Of a stretch of DNA of 64,000 nucleotides, positions 16,238-25,105 are shown piece by piece; position 1 is the first letter of the stretch, and every line of letters starts with the position of its first letter. The notes below the pieces were generated by a model. That model was not told where the DNA came from, ran no database searches, and saw only the letters and a program-made list of their open reading frames with translations. Location of the stretch: NCBI RefSeq assembly GCF_019880555.1, contig NZ_JAINVU010000001.1, forward strand, positions 682,001 to 746,000, given 5' to 3'. The position numbers were made by a program, and so were the translations under genes. The DNA comes from Hephaestia mangrovi (GTDB lineage Bacteria; Pseudomonadota; Alphaproteobacteria; Sphingomonadales; Sphingomonadaceae).

Positions 16238-16725
16238 GTGCCGACGATCCCCTCCCCGCGGGGAGGGGAGACCGGCCGGTCACGCTTGCCGCCGTCATCG
16301 GCGCGCACGGCGTGACCGGCGAGGTCCGGCTCAAGGTCTTCGCCGACGATCTGTCGGCCTATCGCCAGTTCAATGGCGGAGCGCTCACGCTCAAATCGGT
16401 GCGGAACGGCACCAACGGCGCGATCGCGCGGTTCGCCGAAATCGCCGATCGCAACGCGGCGGAAGCCTTGCGCGGCACCGAACTCACCGTCCCCCGCTCG
16501 GCGCTGCCGCCGCTCGACGAGGGCGAATATTATCACGTCGACCTGATCGGTCTCGCCGTCGTCACTGATGCGGGAGAGCCGGTCGGCACAGTCGCGGCAG
16601 TCGAGAATTTCGGCGCCGGCGACATTCTTGAGATCGAGCGGCCTGACGGTCGCCGCTTCATGGTTTCCGTGTCGCAAGCGGTGATCGGCGATCCCATCAC
16701 CCTCGCCGCGGAACTCGCTGACTGA
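16234..16725 (+). CDS. rimM: Ribosome maturation factor RimM
   Basis: RimM binds S19 and helps 16S rRNA processing and 30S head assembly. The 163 residues have the RimM N-domain ([21 protein letters not shown]) and a PRC-barrel C-domain ([21 protein letters not shown]). The first 14 residues precede the normal family start and are encoded largely by a perfect 22-base palindrome (see 16248-16269). It is coupled to rpsP by a four-base overlap. Normally trmD follows; here 3.6 kb of other genes intervene. Confidence 0.95.
   Translation: MSADDPLPAGRGDRPVTLAAVIGAHGVTGEVRLKVFADDLSAYRQFNGGALTLKSVRNGTNGAIARFAEIADRNAAEALRGTELTVPRSALPPLDEGEYYHVDLIGLAVVTDAGEPVGTVAAVENFGAGDILEIERPDGRRFMVSVSQAVIGDPITLAAELAD
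16248..16269. repeat. Perfect 22-bp palindrome inside the rimM 5' end
   Basis: TCCCCTCCCCGCGGGGAGGGGA is its own reverse complement over all 22 bases. It lies 14 bases into rimM and encodes the residues DPLPAGRGD. It resembles short mobile palindromes that occur between genes in sphingomonads but here has been absorbed into coding sequence. In mRNA it would fold over the early coding region and could lower rimM translation relative to rpsP. Confidence 0.8.
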
Positions 16726-16920
16726 CCACGTTTCCCCTCGCGCGGCTCATCGTTAACAATGATCCGGCCTTGCCAAGGCGTTGCCGGTCGGGTCAGGGTG
16801 CTGCGCGGACGATTCTCACAGGCCAAATGGGCGGGAGTGTCGGTTCGGGAAGGGTGGGAGCGGCGCGAGTGATCGGGCCGCGCCGCGATCCTTCGATCAG
16901 GGGTTGCAAAAGGGGTTTAC

Positions 16921-17427
16921 ATGAAATTGTTGATGCGTGCGTTTGCGGCGTCGTTCCTGGCGACGGCCGCTCTGGTTCCGGCTGCCGCGAATGCCGAGAA
17001 TCTCGATGAGGTGGACAGTCAGGTCTATACGACGACCGGGACGCATCAGGAGATCATGGCGCGGGCGGCAACCTGCGTTGCCCAGTTGATGAAGCCAGGC
17101 CGCCCCGACACACCGTTGATCTTGTCGCGCGACGATGCCGCCGGGGTGATGGTGATCGACAATTACACCACTTTTTCTGCGCGCATGATTACCTGGGCGT
17201 TGCACACCAAGATGACGTTTGAGGCGAAGGACGGCCGCTTCCGCATCATTCATACGGGGATCGAGCAGACTGCCGATGTGATGGGCCAGATGAGCCCGCA
17301 CCCCGATTGGGTGCCCGTCAACAAGGGTTTCCCCAATCCATGGAAACATGCCCAAAAGGCGGTCGAGGACACCTCAACGCGGTTGGCGACATGCGTGATG
17401 AATCCGGCTCGATCCGATAATTGGTAG
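16921..17427 (+). CDS. Small secreted protein, DUF4468-like
   Basis: A 168-residue protein with a clear signal peptide (MKLLMRAFAASFLATAALVP, cleavage after about ANA-24). The mature part has two cysteines (near 57 and 159) that could form a disulfide, and a central segment FEAKDGRFRIIHTGIEQ reminiscent of the TBP-like fold of DUF4468 proteins. AGGGGTTTAC precedes the ATG. It is the first gene of the block between rimM and trmD; 195 bases separate it from rimM and hold no gene. Function unknown. Confidence 0.7.
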   Translation: MKLLMRAFAASFLATAALVPAAANAENLDEVDSQVYTTTGTHQEIMARAATCVAQLMKPGRPDTPLILSRDDAAGVMVIDNYTTFSARMITWALHTKMTFEAKDGRFRIIHTGIEQTADVMGQMSPHPDWVPVNKGFPNPWKHAQKAVEDTSTRLATCVMNPARSDNW

Positions 17428-17456
17428 CCGTCGCCTGACCTGCCGGCGGTCGAGTC

Positions 17457-18869
17457 CTATGCCAGCCGGATGCGGCTCCCCGCTTCCTGCCGCGGCATCG
17501 CCTGCTCGGCCGGCACGTCCGGCCGCGGCAAGGTGTCGATTTCCTGTTGCGCGATCTGCAGCAGCTTTTCGGTATCGGGTAGCTGCGGCACGTCGAATCG
17601 CGGCGGTCGGTCGAAGGCGAACGCGCTGGTCATGTCGCCGCAGGTCTCGCGCCGCCACGGGCTGAGGTTCGCGACCTCGACGCCGAAGCGCTTTTCGAGC
17701 AATTGCAGCGTCGAGCTATGATCCATCGTCGTGCCGCACACGAAAGACCCGCGGCTGAACGGCGAGATGACCATGCACGGTACGCGGAAGCCCAGCCCGA
17801 TCGGCTCGCCGCGGATGAATTCCTGTGCGGCGCCGGGCTCGGGCGTCGGCGGGACGACGTGGTCGAACTGGCCGTCATTCTCGTCGTAATTGAGGATCAC
17901 CGCGGTCTTCGCCCACAGTTTGGGGTTGGACCACAGGGCCTTGAGCACCTGATGCGTGTGGTTCTCGCCCGCCGCAGGCAGGTAATCGGGGTGCTCGCTC
18001 AGCGTCGAGGGCGGCACGATCCAACTCACCTGCGGGATGTTGCCGCTGCGGATGTCGCCGAGCAATTCCTCGAACGGCCGGTCGCGCATCGCATTGTCCC
18101 ACAGCGAGGACGTTTGCGGCGCGTTCTGGAACTGCGTGAAATATTTGCAGACGTTACAGCCGTAATCGTCGACGTCGTGATAGATGCGCCACGAAATGCC
18201 CGCACGATCGAGCCGTTCGGGATAGGTTTCCCACGAATAAGCGGTGCCGGCATTGTTGATCGCCGGCCCGCCGTTCTTGCCGTCGGGATCGATCGTCGCC
18301 GTCATCAGATAATAGCGATTGGGGTGCGTCGGCCCCATCACCGAGCAATGATAGCCGTCGCAGATCGTGAACGCATCGGCCAGCGCATAATAGAACGGAA
18401 TGTCGTCGCGCGTGTGATAACCCATCGTCAGCGGCCCGGCGGCAGTGCCGTCGGCGCCGCGATGCACCGCGATCCAGTCGTCCATCTCGCCCTGGTTCCA
18501 GGCGATATGCTGCGCTTCCCAGCTGTGGCTCAGGTCGTGCAGCCGCTGTGCGCTGGTCGTCCGCGTGTCGAGCCGGAAAGGGAGGACGTGCCCATCGGGA
18601 TTGAGGTGGTCGCGCTGGCGGAAGATCGAGCTGCCGTCGGCGCGCTGTCCGCGCGGATCGTCATAGCCGCGCACGCCCGCCAGCGTGCCGAAATAATGGT
18701 CGAACGAGCGGTTCTCCTTCATCAGGATGATGAAGTGATCGATGTCGTTGAGCGAGCCGCCCGCCATCTTGCCGAACGCCGCCGAGGCCAGTGGCCCGAA
18801 CGGCAGCGCCGATGCGGCGGAGGCGGCCGCGGCGGTCTGGAGCAATCGGCGGCGGATGTAATCGGGCAT
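17457..18869 (-). CDS. Tat-exported phospholipase C / acid phosphatase (AcpA-like) family
   Basis: A 470-residue phosphoesterase of the alkaline-phosphatase-like superfamily that contains non-haemolytic phospholipase C and AcpA. A twin-arginine signal (IRRRLLQTAAAASAASALPF) indicates folded export to the periplasm. Metal and catalytic motifs visible are DIDHFIILMKENRSFDHYFG near the start, GPTHPNRYYLMT in the middle and NYDENDGQFDHVVPP and PCMVISPFSRG toward the end. The large phosphocholine-specific C-terminal domains of full PlcN are missing, so the substrate is uncertain. Opposite in strand to the surrounding rpsP/trmD genes. Confidence 0.88.
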   Translation of the reverse strand: MPDYIRRRLLQTAAAASAASALPFGPLASAAFGKMAGGSLNDIDHFIILMKENRSFDHYFGTLAGVRGYDDPRGQRADGSSIFRQRDHLNPDGHVLPFRLDTRTTSAQRLHDLSHSWEAQHIAWNQGEMDDWIAVHRGADGTAAGPLTMGYHTRDDIPFYYALADAFTICDGYHCSVMGPTHPNRYYLMTATIDPDGKNGGPAINNAGTAYSWETYPERLDRAGISWRIYHDVDDYGCNVCKYFTQFQNAPQTSSLWDNAMRDRPFEELLGDIRSGNIPQVSWIVPPSTLSEHPDYLPAAGENHTHQVLKALWSNPKLWAKTAVILNYDENDGQFDHVVPPTPEPGAAQEFIRGEPIGLGFRVPCMVISPFSRGSFVCGTTMDHSSTLQLLEKRFGVEVANLSPWRRETCGDMTSAFAFDRPPRFDVPQLPDTEKLLQIAQQEIDTLPRPDVPAEQAMPRQEAGSRIRLA

Positions 18870-18973
18870 GGCGTAACCTCGCTGGTATCATCGGGCGGCT
18901 GAGCCGCAGGCTCGTACCGCAATATTACCGGCACATGTCGCCGGCGCCTTTTTCCGCGTCGTCCCCGCCTAGA

Positions 18974-19612
18974 TCAATCGCCGTAATGGATGCCGAACGT
19001 CCACGGCTTGGGGCGGCCGGTCGGATGCGGCGTGCCGTCGAGTCGGACGGCCTTCACGATCTTGATCCGCTTGAGCAGCATCTGGCCCTTCATCTCACCA
19101 CTGCCGCCGCCGGTCGGCTGCGCTAGGATGCGCTTCACCACGTCCATCCCCGACACGACATGCCCGAACGCGGCGAAGCCGAGGAACGAGCCGCGCGCGT
19201 CGAGCGACGGGTTGGGGCCGATCATGATCGAGAAATTGCCCGCCGCCGAATTGGGATCGGGGCCGTGCGCCATCGAGATCGTGCCGTCGGTGTGGTGGAT
19301 GCCGGTCTTGCTGGTTGGCTCGATCGGCACCGAATCGAGGATGCGGCGCGCGTCCATGCCGATGCCGCCCTGGATCAGGCCGTGGGTCGGATCGCCCTTG
19401 CGCCGCGAGGCGCGGTAGAAATCGGTGCCGTCGAACCGGCCGTCGTCGACATAGCGCATGAAATTGGCGACCGTTTTGGGGGCATGGCGCGCATCGAGCG
19501 CGAGCACGATCGGCCCCGCAGTGGTGACCAGTTTGACATGGACGATGCCCGGTGTGGCGGCGAGGGCAGGGACGGAGAACAGCGCGAGCGCGAGTGCCAT
19601 CAGAAAACGCAT
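18974..19612 (-). CDS. Periplasmic peptidyl-prolyl cis-trans isomerase, cyclophilin type
   Basis: A 212-residue protein that speeds proline isomerisation in exported proteins. It has a signal peptide (to about residue 18, ALA cleavage), then the cyclophilin core: GPIVLALDARHAPKTVANFMRYV, FYRASRRKGDP, GLIQGG, the DGTISMAHGPDPNSAAGNFSI strand and GFAAFGHVVSGMDVV. Several active-site positions are changed from PpiA (for example SMAHGPDPNSA), so activity may be weak. It lies 104 bases downstream of the phospholipase-like gene start on the same strand as that gene. Confidence 0.9.
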   Translation of the reverse strand: MRFLMALALALFSVPALAATPGIVHVKLVTTAGPIVLALDARHAPKTVANFMRYVDDGRFDGTDFYRASRRKGDPTHGLIQGGIGMDARRILDSVPIEPTSKTGIHHTDGTISMAHGPDPNSAAGNFSIMIGPNPSLDARGSFLGFAAFGHVVSGMDVVKRILAQPTGGGSGEMKGQMLLKRIKIVKAVRLDGTPHPTGRPKPWTFGIHYGD

Positions 19613-19658
19613 GGCCGCGCGGTTAGCCTATTGTCGCTCGCGGCGCTACCGCGTCTGC

Positions 19659-19700
19659 TTGAACCCGGTGACGGCGCATGTATATACATGATGTATATAC
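19659..19700 (+). promoter_or_regulatory. vapBC promoter and overlapping palindromic operator
   Basis: TTGAAC (19659-19664), 16 bases, then TATATA (19681-19686) make a plausible sigma-70 promoter. Over the -10 lies GTATATAC-ATGAT-GTATATAC (19680-19700), two identical self-palindromic octamers 13 bases apart. This is the usual form of an operator bound by a dimeric AbrB/MazE-type antitoxin or VapBC complex, and its overlap with the -10 fits autorepression. Because vapBC and trmD overlap, this is also the nearest upstream promoter I can see for trmD-rplS. Confidence 0.65.
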
Positions 19701-19711
19701 GGAGACGGGTG

Positions 19712-19984
19712 ATGGCGAAGGAATATCGCGCCAAGGTGTTCAAGTCTGGCAATTCGGTCGCATTGCGATTGCCCAAGGCATTGGGCCTGAAAGAGGGCGA
19801 CGAGATGGTGCTGCGCGAGGACCGCGGGAAATTCGAATTCGAGTCGGCAGCGAGCAAACCCGAGAGGATCGACCTGACTGGAATCTACGGATCATGTCCA
19901 GGCCTCAAGCCATTGTCTCCGGAGGACCGCATCATGGAACCGCGCGAACTCGATTGGGAAGGAAAGCTCCTCAAACGTGATTGA
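19712..19984 (+). CDS. vapB: VapB-type antitoxin, AbrB/SpoVT domain
   Basis: A 90-residue antitoxin. Residues 5-45 are a swapped-hairpin AbrB DNA-binding domain (RAKVFKSGNSVALRLPKALGLKEGDEM). The C-terminal half, with ERIDLTGIYGS and [10 protein letters not shown], should wrap the toxin active site. The ATG at 19712 has GGAGACGGG upstream; the operator ends 11 bases before it. The stop codon lies eight bases inside vapC, giving translational coupling. Tight autoregulation is expected. Confidence 0.9.
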   Translation: MAKEYRAKVFKSGNSVALRLPKALGLKEGDEMVLREDRGKFEFESAASKPERIDLTGIYGSCPGLKPLSPEDRIMEPRELDWEGKLLKRD

Positions 19985-20366
19985 GCCGCAATTTCTGCTC
20001 GATTCGAACATCTGCATCTATTTGTTGGAGGGTCTGTCGGATGAAGCGCGGGCGCGTGCCGAACGGTGCCGCCCGGGCGACCTCGTTACCTCGGCGGTTA
20101 CCTATGCCGAGGTGATGAGAGGCCTCGATCGAGACAACAAGGATGGCATGGCGATCGTCGAAGCGTTCTTTGGCGTGGTCAATATCGTCCCGTTCGACCG
20201 CGCCGCTGCCGCATGCTACGCCGATGTTCCCTTCAAGCGCGGTCGATTTGACCGGCTGATTGCCGCGCACGCGCTGGCGCTTGGCCTGACGCTGGTAACC
20301 AACAACGAACGCGACTTTGCCGATGTGCCGGGGCTGCGCGTGGAGAATTGGACCTTGCCGTTATGA
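19977..20366 (+). CDS. vapC: VapC-type PIN-domain toxin
   Basis: A 129-residue endoribonuclease toxin; VapC enzymes cut tRNA or rRNA. The acidic Mg2+ site is complete: Asp9 ([11 protein letters not shown]), Glu45 (TYAEVMRGL), Asp92 ([11 protein letters not shown]) and Asp113 (NNERDFADV). The start is GTG, eight bases before the end of vapB. The stop overlaps the start of trmD as ATGA, so a ribosome finishing vapC can start trmD at once. The toxin appears intact and should be held in check by VapB. Confidence 0.93.
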   Translation: MIEPQFLLDSNICIYLLEGLSDEARARAERCRPGDLVTSAVTYAEVMRGLDRDNKDGMAIVEAFFGVVNIVPFDRAAAACYADVPFKRGRFDRLIAAHALALGLTLVTNNERDFADVPGLRVENWTLPL

Positions 20367-21094
20367 CCTGGCGCGCCACCGTGCTGACGCTCTATCCGGA
20401 TATGTTCCCGGGCCCGCTCGGCCATTCGCTGGCCGGGCGCGCGCTCGCCGAAAATCGCTGGTCGCTCGATACCGTGCAGATCCGCGATTTCGCCACCGAC
20501 AAGCATCGCACCGTCGATGATACGCCGGCAGGCGGCGGGGCGGGGATGGTGTTGCGCGCAGACGTCGTCGCGGCCGCGCTCGACAGCATTGCGGCCGACG
20601 CGCCGGTGCTGGCGATGACGCCGCGCGGCGCGCCGCTCTCGCAGGCGCGCGTCCGATCGCTGGCGGCCGGTCCTGGCGCGACCATCCTGTGCGGCCGGTT
20701 CGAGGGATTCGACGAGCGCTTGTTCGAGGCCCGCGCGATCGAACAGGTCTCGATCGGCGACTATATCCTCTCGGGCGGAGAGATGGGGGCGCTGGTGCTG
20801 CTCGACGCTTGCATTCGCCTCATTCCCGGCGTAATGGGCGCGCCTTCGAGCGGTGACGAGGAAAGCTTCGAAACGGGGCTCCTCGAATACCCTCACTATA
20901 CCCGACCTTATGAATGGGAAGGGCGCACGATCCCCGAAGTGCTGCGATCGGGGGATCATGCGAAGATCGCCGCCTGGCGCAAGTCGATGGCGGAGGCAGA
21001 TACACGGCTAAGGCGGCCGGACTTATGGGAGCGCCATGGGGGCGATCCGGTCCAGTCGCCCTCTGGCGCGCGGCGCAAGAATGGGAACGAATGA
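20363..21094 (+). CDS. trmD: tRNA (guanine37-N1)-methyltransferase TrmD
   Basis: An essential SpoU-independent (SPOUT, trefoil-knot) enzyme that makes m1G37 and prevents +1 frameshifting. The 243 residues contain [17 protein letters not shown] at the start, [11 protein letters not shown], the knot segment [12 protein letters not shown] and [20 protein letters not shown], and the C-terminal [21 protein letters not shown]. The ATG at 20363 gives the conserved start; it overlaps the vapC stop. rplS follows one base after the stop. The normal partners rpsP-rimM lie 3.6 kb upstream, past two opposite-strand genes. Confidence 0.97.
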   Translation: MTWRATVLTLYPDMFPGPLGHSLAGRALAENRWSLDTVQIRDFATDKHRTVDDTPAGGGAGMVLRADVVAAALDSIAADAPVLAMTPRGAPLSQARVRSLAAGPGATILCGRFEGFDERLFEARAIEQVSIGDYILSGGEMGALVLLDACIRLIPGVMGAPSSGDEESFETGLLEYPHYTRPYEWEGRTIPEVLRSGDHAKIAAWRKSMAEADTRLRRPDLWERHGGDPVQSPSGARRKNGNE

Positions 21095-21095
21095 G

Positions 21096-21485
21096 ATGAA
21101 CCTCATCCAGACGCTCGAAGCCGAGCAGATCGCCAAGTTCAACGAAGCCAACAAGGCCCCCGAATTCCGCCCCGGCGACACGCTGCGCGTCGGCGTGAAG
21201 GTGGTCGAGGGTGAGCGCACCCGCGTCCAGAATTTCGAAGGCGTGTGCATTGCCCGTGCCAACAAGGGCATGGGCTCGTCGTTCACCGTCCGCAAGATTT
21301 CGTTTGGTGAAGGCGTCGAGCGCGTCTTCCCGCTCTATTCGCCGAACATCGAATCGATCACCGTCGTCCGCAAGGGCGCCGTGCGTCGTGCCAAGCTCTA
21401 TTATCTGCGCGGCCGCACCGGCAAGTCGGCGCGCATTGCCGAGCGCCGCGACAATCGTGAGGTTGCCGCCGCCGCTGCTGAATAA
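21096..21485 (+). CDS. rplS: 50S ribosomal protein L19
   Basis: L19 sits at the 30S-50S interface. The 129 residues match the family throughout: [59 protein letters not shown] and [18 protein letters not shown]. The Ala-rich last few residues are an ordinary extension. The start at 21096 is one base after the trmD stop. A clear terminator follows at 21511-21546, so vapBC-trmD-rplS looks like one transcription unit. Confidence 0.98.
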   Translation: MNLIQTLEAEQIAKFNEANKAPEFRPGDTLRVGVKVVEGERTRVQNFEGVCIARANKGMGSSFTVRKISFGEGVERVFPLYSPNIESITVVRKGAVRRAKLYYLRGRTGKSARIAERRDNREVAAAAAE

Positions 21486-21510
21486 GCCCGGCGACAGGCC
21501 AGTTCGAATA

Positions 21511-21546
21511 GGGGCGCGGCGGGCTTCGGCCTTCCGCGCCCTTTTT
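21511..21546 (+). terminator. Rho-independent terminator after rplS
   Basis: GGGCGCGG at 21512-21519 pairs with CCGCGCCC at 21534-21541 and is followed by TTTTT. It closes the vapBC-trmD-rplS unit. Confidence 0.85.
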
Positions 21547-21711
21547 CGTGATGCCTTGGCGTTGGATTCAGCCGAACTGAATCGCTCCCACGAAAATGGA
21601 TCAAACGCCAAAAGCGCGATGGTTGCGCGCTTTACCTTCTCCGCTTCGGCCGCAATAAGCCCCGCACGATGGCCCGTCGGCGCGGGCTGATACTCTCGGG
21701 GAGCGGGGATA

Positions 21712-23949
21712 ATGTATAAATCGTGGATATGTGCAGGCGTCGTGGCCGCGATCGTGTCCAGCCCGGCGCTGGCTGCACAGCAGACCGGCAAGGAGCTCAC
21801 GCTCGATGCGCTGTTCCAGAGCCCCAGCATCTCCGGCCCCAGCTTGCGTGGCTTGCGGCTGTCGCCCGACGGCAAGCTGGTGACGCTGCTCAAGGCGCGC
21901 CCCGACGAGACCGACCGTTTCGATCTGTGGGCGATCGATACCCGCACCGGCGCCGAGCGGATGCTGGTCGATTCGAAGAAGGTCGGCACCGGCGCTGAGC
22001 TTTCCGAGGCCGAAAAGATGCAGCGTGAGCGAATGCGGATCGGCGGCGAAAAGGGGATCGTCTCCTACGATTGGGCGCCCGACAGCAAGCACATCCTCGT
22101 GCCGCTCGACGGGCAGCTTTATCTCGCCGATACCGATGGCCGCGTAGTCAAGCTGACCGACGTGAAGGGCGGCGCACTCAACCCGGTGGTCAGCCCCGGC
22201 GGCACTTATCTGAGCTATGTCGCCGATGACGAGCTGGTGGTCGAACCGCTTGCCACCCGGCAGCCGCGACAGATCACCGAGGGCGCCAGCGACACGGTGA
22301 GCTGGGGCACCGCAGAGTTCGTCGCGCAGGAGGAAATGGACCGCCGCACCGGCTATTGGTGGGCGCCGCACGACAAATATATCGCGGTCCAGCGCACCGA
22401 CGTCAGTCCGGTCAAGATCGTCACGCGCACCGCGATCGGCTCCGATGGCGCCAGGGTCTATGACCAGCGCTATCCCGCCGCGGGCACGCCCAACGCGCTG
22501 GTCGATCTCTATGTCATGAAGCCGGACGGCTCGGGCAAGGTGAAGGTCGACCTAGGAGCGAACCCCGATATCTACCTCGGCCGCGTCTATTGGTCGGCGG
22601 ACGGCAACACGCTCTATGTGGTGCGCGAGGCTCGCGACCAGGCGACGCTCGATCTGCTCAAGGTCGATCCGGCGACCGGCAAGTCGAGCGTGCTGATCGC
22701 CGAAAAGGCTGGCCCCAAAAGCTGGCTCAACCTGCCGCCGGCCTTTCATGCGATGAAGGACGGCAGCCTGATCTGGTGGTCCGAGCGAAGCGGCCACGGC
22801 CATCTCTATCGCTTTGCGCACGGCAAGCTGACCGCGCTCACCAGCGGCGATTGGGATGTGCAGCGCCTCGCCGGCGTCGATGAGGCCAAGGGACGGCTCT
22901 ATTTCGTCGCCGACAAGGAAACGCCGCTCGAAGAACAGCTTTACAGCGTCGATATCGCCCATCCCGGCGCCGTCACCCAGTTGACCGAGAATGGCTGGAC
23001 CAACAGCGCGACGATGGACAGCGACGCGACGCGGGTGATTGTCGGCCGCTCGAACACCGAGCATCCGCCGCAGGTCTATCTCGTGGACGCCAGCGGCAAG
23101 CGGATCAAGTGGCTCGAGCGCAATGATATCGATGCCCGGCATCCTTATGCGCCCTATCTCGCCAGCCTGCGGCCGACCGCTTTCGGCACGATTCTGGCGG
23201 CGGACGGCACCACGACGCTGCATTACGAGATGATCACGCCGAAGCTCGAACCCGGCAAGAAATACCCGGTGTTCATGGAGCATTATGGCGGCCCCGGCGC
23301 GCAGCAAGTCGTCAACAAATGGAACGGCGCCTCGCTCGCCCAATATGTCGTCGATCGGGGCTACGTTTATTTCGAGGTCGATAATCGCGGCGCGACCAAT
23401 CGCGGCACGAAGTTCGAGGACGCGATCTATCACGCGATGGGAACGGTGGAGGTCGCCGACCAGTTGAAGGGCGTCGATTTCCTCAAGCGCCAGCCGTTCG
23501 TCGATCCCGGCAAGATCACCACCTTCGGCTGGTCCTATGGCGGCTACATGACGTTGAAGCTGCTCGAAAAGGCGCCCGGCACCTTCGCCGCCGGCGTCGC
23601 GGTGGCGCCGGTGACCGACTGGACGCTCTACGACACGCATTATACCGAGCGTTACATGGGCGATCCCAACAAGGATCCGGCGGCCTATACCGCGTCCGGC
23701 GCGTTGGCCGAGTCCGACAGGATCGTCGATCCGCTGCTGCTGATGCACGGCCTGTCGGACGATAATGTCGTGTTCGACAATTCGGCGCGGCTGATGGCCA
23801 AGATGCAGGCCAACGACCAGCCGTTCGAAGCGATGCTCTATCCCGGCAAGACCCACGCGATGTCGGGGGTGGTCGAGCATGTCTATATGACGATGATGAA
23901 TTTCCTCGATCGTCACGTCGGCTTGCCGCCGGTCAAGGGCAAGGACTGA
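21712..23949 (+). CDS. Secreted dipeptidyl peptidase IV (S9 family)
   Basis: A 745-residue serine exopeptidase that removes X-Pro or X-Ala dipeptides from peptides. It has a signal peptide (about 1-22), a beta-propeller N-domain with the EFVAQEEMDRRTGYWW segment whose paired glutamates bind the substrate N-terminus, and a C-terminal alpha/beta-hydrolase domain. The catalytic triad is Ser608 (GWSYGGYM), Asp683/684 (GLSDDNVVF) and His715 (KTHAM). AGCGGGG lies before the ATG. With the M1 and S46 peptidases at 58.7-63 kb it suggests periplasmic peptide scavenging. Confidence 0.94.
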   Translation: MYKSWICAGVVAAIVSSPALAAQQTGKELTLDALFQSPSISGPSLRGLRLSPDGKLVTLLKARPDETDRFDLWAIDTRTGAERMLVDSKKVGTGAELSEAEKMQRERMRIGGEKGIVSYDWAPDSKHILVPLDGQLYLADTDGRVVKLTDVKGGALNPVVSPGGTYLSYVADDELVVEPLATRQPRQITEGASDTVSWGTAEFVAQEEMDRRTGYWWAPHDKYIAVQRTDVSPVKIVTRTAIGSDGARVYDQRYPAAGTPNALVDLYVMKPDGSGKVKVDLGANPDIYLGRVYWSADGNTLYVVREARDQATLDLLKVDPATGKSSVLIAEKAGPKSWLNLPPAFHAMKDGSLIWWSERSGHGHLYRFAHGKLTALTSGDWDVQRLAGVDEAKGRLYFVADKETPLEEQLYSVDIAHPGAVTQLTENGWTNSATMDSDATRVIVGRSNTEHPPQVYLVDASGKRIKWLERNDIDARHPYAPYLASLRPTAFGTILAADGTTTLHYEMITPKLEPGKKYPVFMEHYGGPGAQQVVNKWNGASLAQYVVDRGYVYFEVDNRGATNRGTKFEDAIYHAMGTVEVADQLKGVDFLKRQPFVDPGKITTFGWSYGGYMTLKLLEKAPGTFAAGVAVAPVTDWTLYDTHYTERYMGDPNKDPAAYTASGALAESDRIVDPLLLMHGLSDDNVVFDNSARLMAKMQANDQPFEAMLYPGKTHAMSGVVEHVYMTMMNFLDRHVGLPPVKGKD

Positions 23950-24044
23950 TCGGCGCCAAAGCAAAACTTGCTTCCATTCCGCGTCATGCGTCTTAAGTAG
24001 CGGTCCCGCCCGCGGATGGCGCGGACAAGCAACAGGACGGATTC

Positions 24045-25073
24045 ATGGGTTATCGGGTGGTGGTCGCTGGTGCGACCGGCAATGTCGGGCGCGAGATGCT
24101 CAACATTCTCGCCGAACGCGAATTTCCGGTGGACGAAATCGCGGCGGTGGCGTCGTCGCGGTCGACCGGCGACGAGATCGAGTTCGGGGAGACCGGCCAG
24201 AAACTCAAGGTCCGCAACATCGAGCATTTCGATCCCACCGGCTGGGATATCGCGCTGTTCGCGATCGGTTCGGAAGCGACCAAGGTCTATGCGCCGAAGT
24301 TCGCCGCTGCCGGCTGCACGGTGATCGACAATTCGTCGCTCTATCGCATGGACCCGGACGTGCCGCTGATCGTGCCCGAAGTGAACCCGGAAGCGATCGA
24401 CGGCTATCAGCGCCGCAACATCATCGCCAACCCGAACTGCTCGACCGCGCAGCTCGTCGTCGCGCTGAAGCCGCTGCATGATGCGGCGAAGATCAAGCGA
24501 GTCGTCGTCGCAACCTATCAATCGGTCTCGGGTGCGGGCAAGGCGGGGATGGACGAACTGTTCGAGCAGAGCCGCAACATCTTCGTCGGCGACAGTGCCG
24601 AGCCGCACAAGTTCACCAAGCAGATCGCCTTCAACGTCATCCCGCACATCGACAGCTTCCTCGAGGACGGCTCGACCAAGGAAGAGTGGAAGATGGTGGT
24701 CGAAACCAAGAAGATTCTCGATTCGAAGATCAAGCTGTCGGCAACCTGCGTCCGCGTGCCGGTGTTCGTCGGCCATTCGGAAGCCGTCAATATCGAGTTC
24801 GAGAACGAGCTGTCGGCCGAGGAAGCGCAGAACATCCTGCGCGAGGCGCCCGGCGTGATGCTCGTCGACAAGCGCGAGGACGGCGGTTACGTCACGCCGG
24901 TCGAGTGCGTCGGCGAATATGCCACCTACATCAGCCGCGTCCGCGAGGATCCGACGGTGGAGAACGGCCTGGCGCTGTGGTGCGTCAGCGACAATCTGCG
25001 CAAGGGCGCGGCCCTGAATGCGGTTCAGATCGCCGAACTGCTCGGAAGGCGGCATCTCAAGAAGGCGGCTTGA
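24045..25073 (+). CDS. asd: Aspartate-semialdehyde dehydrogenase
   Basis: Reduces aspartyl phosphate to aspartate semialdehyde with NADPH, the branch point to lysine/diaminopimelate, threonine and methionine. The 342 residues have the nucleotide site GATGNVGREML, the VIDNSSLYRMDPDVPLIVPEVN block, the active-site Cys132 in NPNCSTAQL, and the C-terminal RVPVFVGHSE histidine motif. Length fits the bacterial family. It stands alone after the peptidase gene; a toxin-antitoxin pair begins 31 bases downstream, without a terminator between. Confidence 0.97.
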   Translation: MGYRVVVAGATGNVGREMLNILAEREFPVDEIAAVASSRSTGDEIEFGETGQKLKVRNIEHFDPTGWDIALFAIGSEATKVYAPKFAAAGCTVIDNSSLYRMDPDVPLIVPEVNPEAIDGYQRRNIIANPNCSTAQLVVALKPLHDAAKIKRVVVATYQSVSGAGKAGMDELFEQSRNIFVGDSAEPHKFTKQIAFNVIPHIDSFLEDGSTKEEWKMVVETKKILDSKIKLSATCVRVPVFVGHSEAVNIEFENELSAEEAQNILREAPGVMLVDKREDGGYVTPVECVGEYATYISRVREDPTVENGLALWCVSDNLRKGAALNAVQIAELLGRRHLKKAA

Positions 25074-25084
25074 GCGTCTGCTAT

Positions 25085-25105
25085 CGCGGTGATATCATCA
25101 TCGCG
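25085..25105 (+). promoter_or_regulatory. Operator-like inverted repeat at the second antitoxin start
   Basis: CGCGGTGAT-ATC-ATCATCGCG (25085-25105) is an inverted repeat with eight of nine arm positions matching. It lies just before and touching the GTG start of the ribbon-helix-helix antitoxin gene. FitA-type antitoxins bind such sites to repress their own operon. No -35/-10 pair is obvious, so transcription may also come through from asd. Confidence 0.55.
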
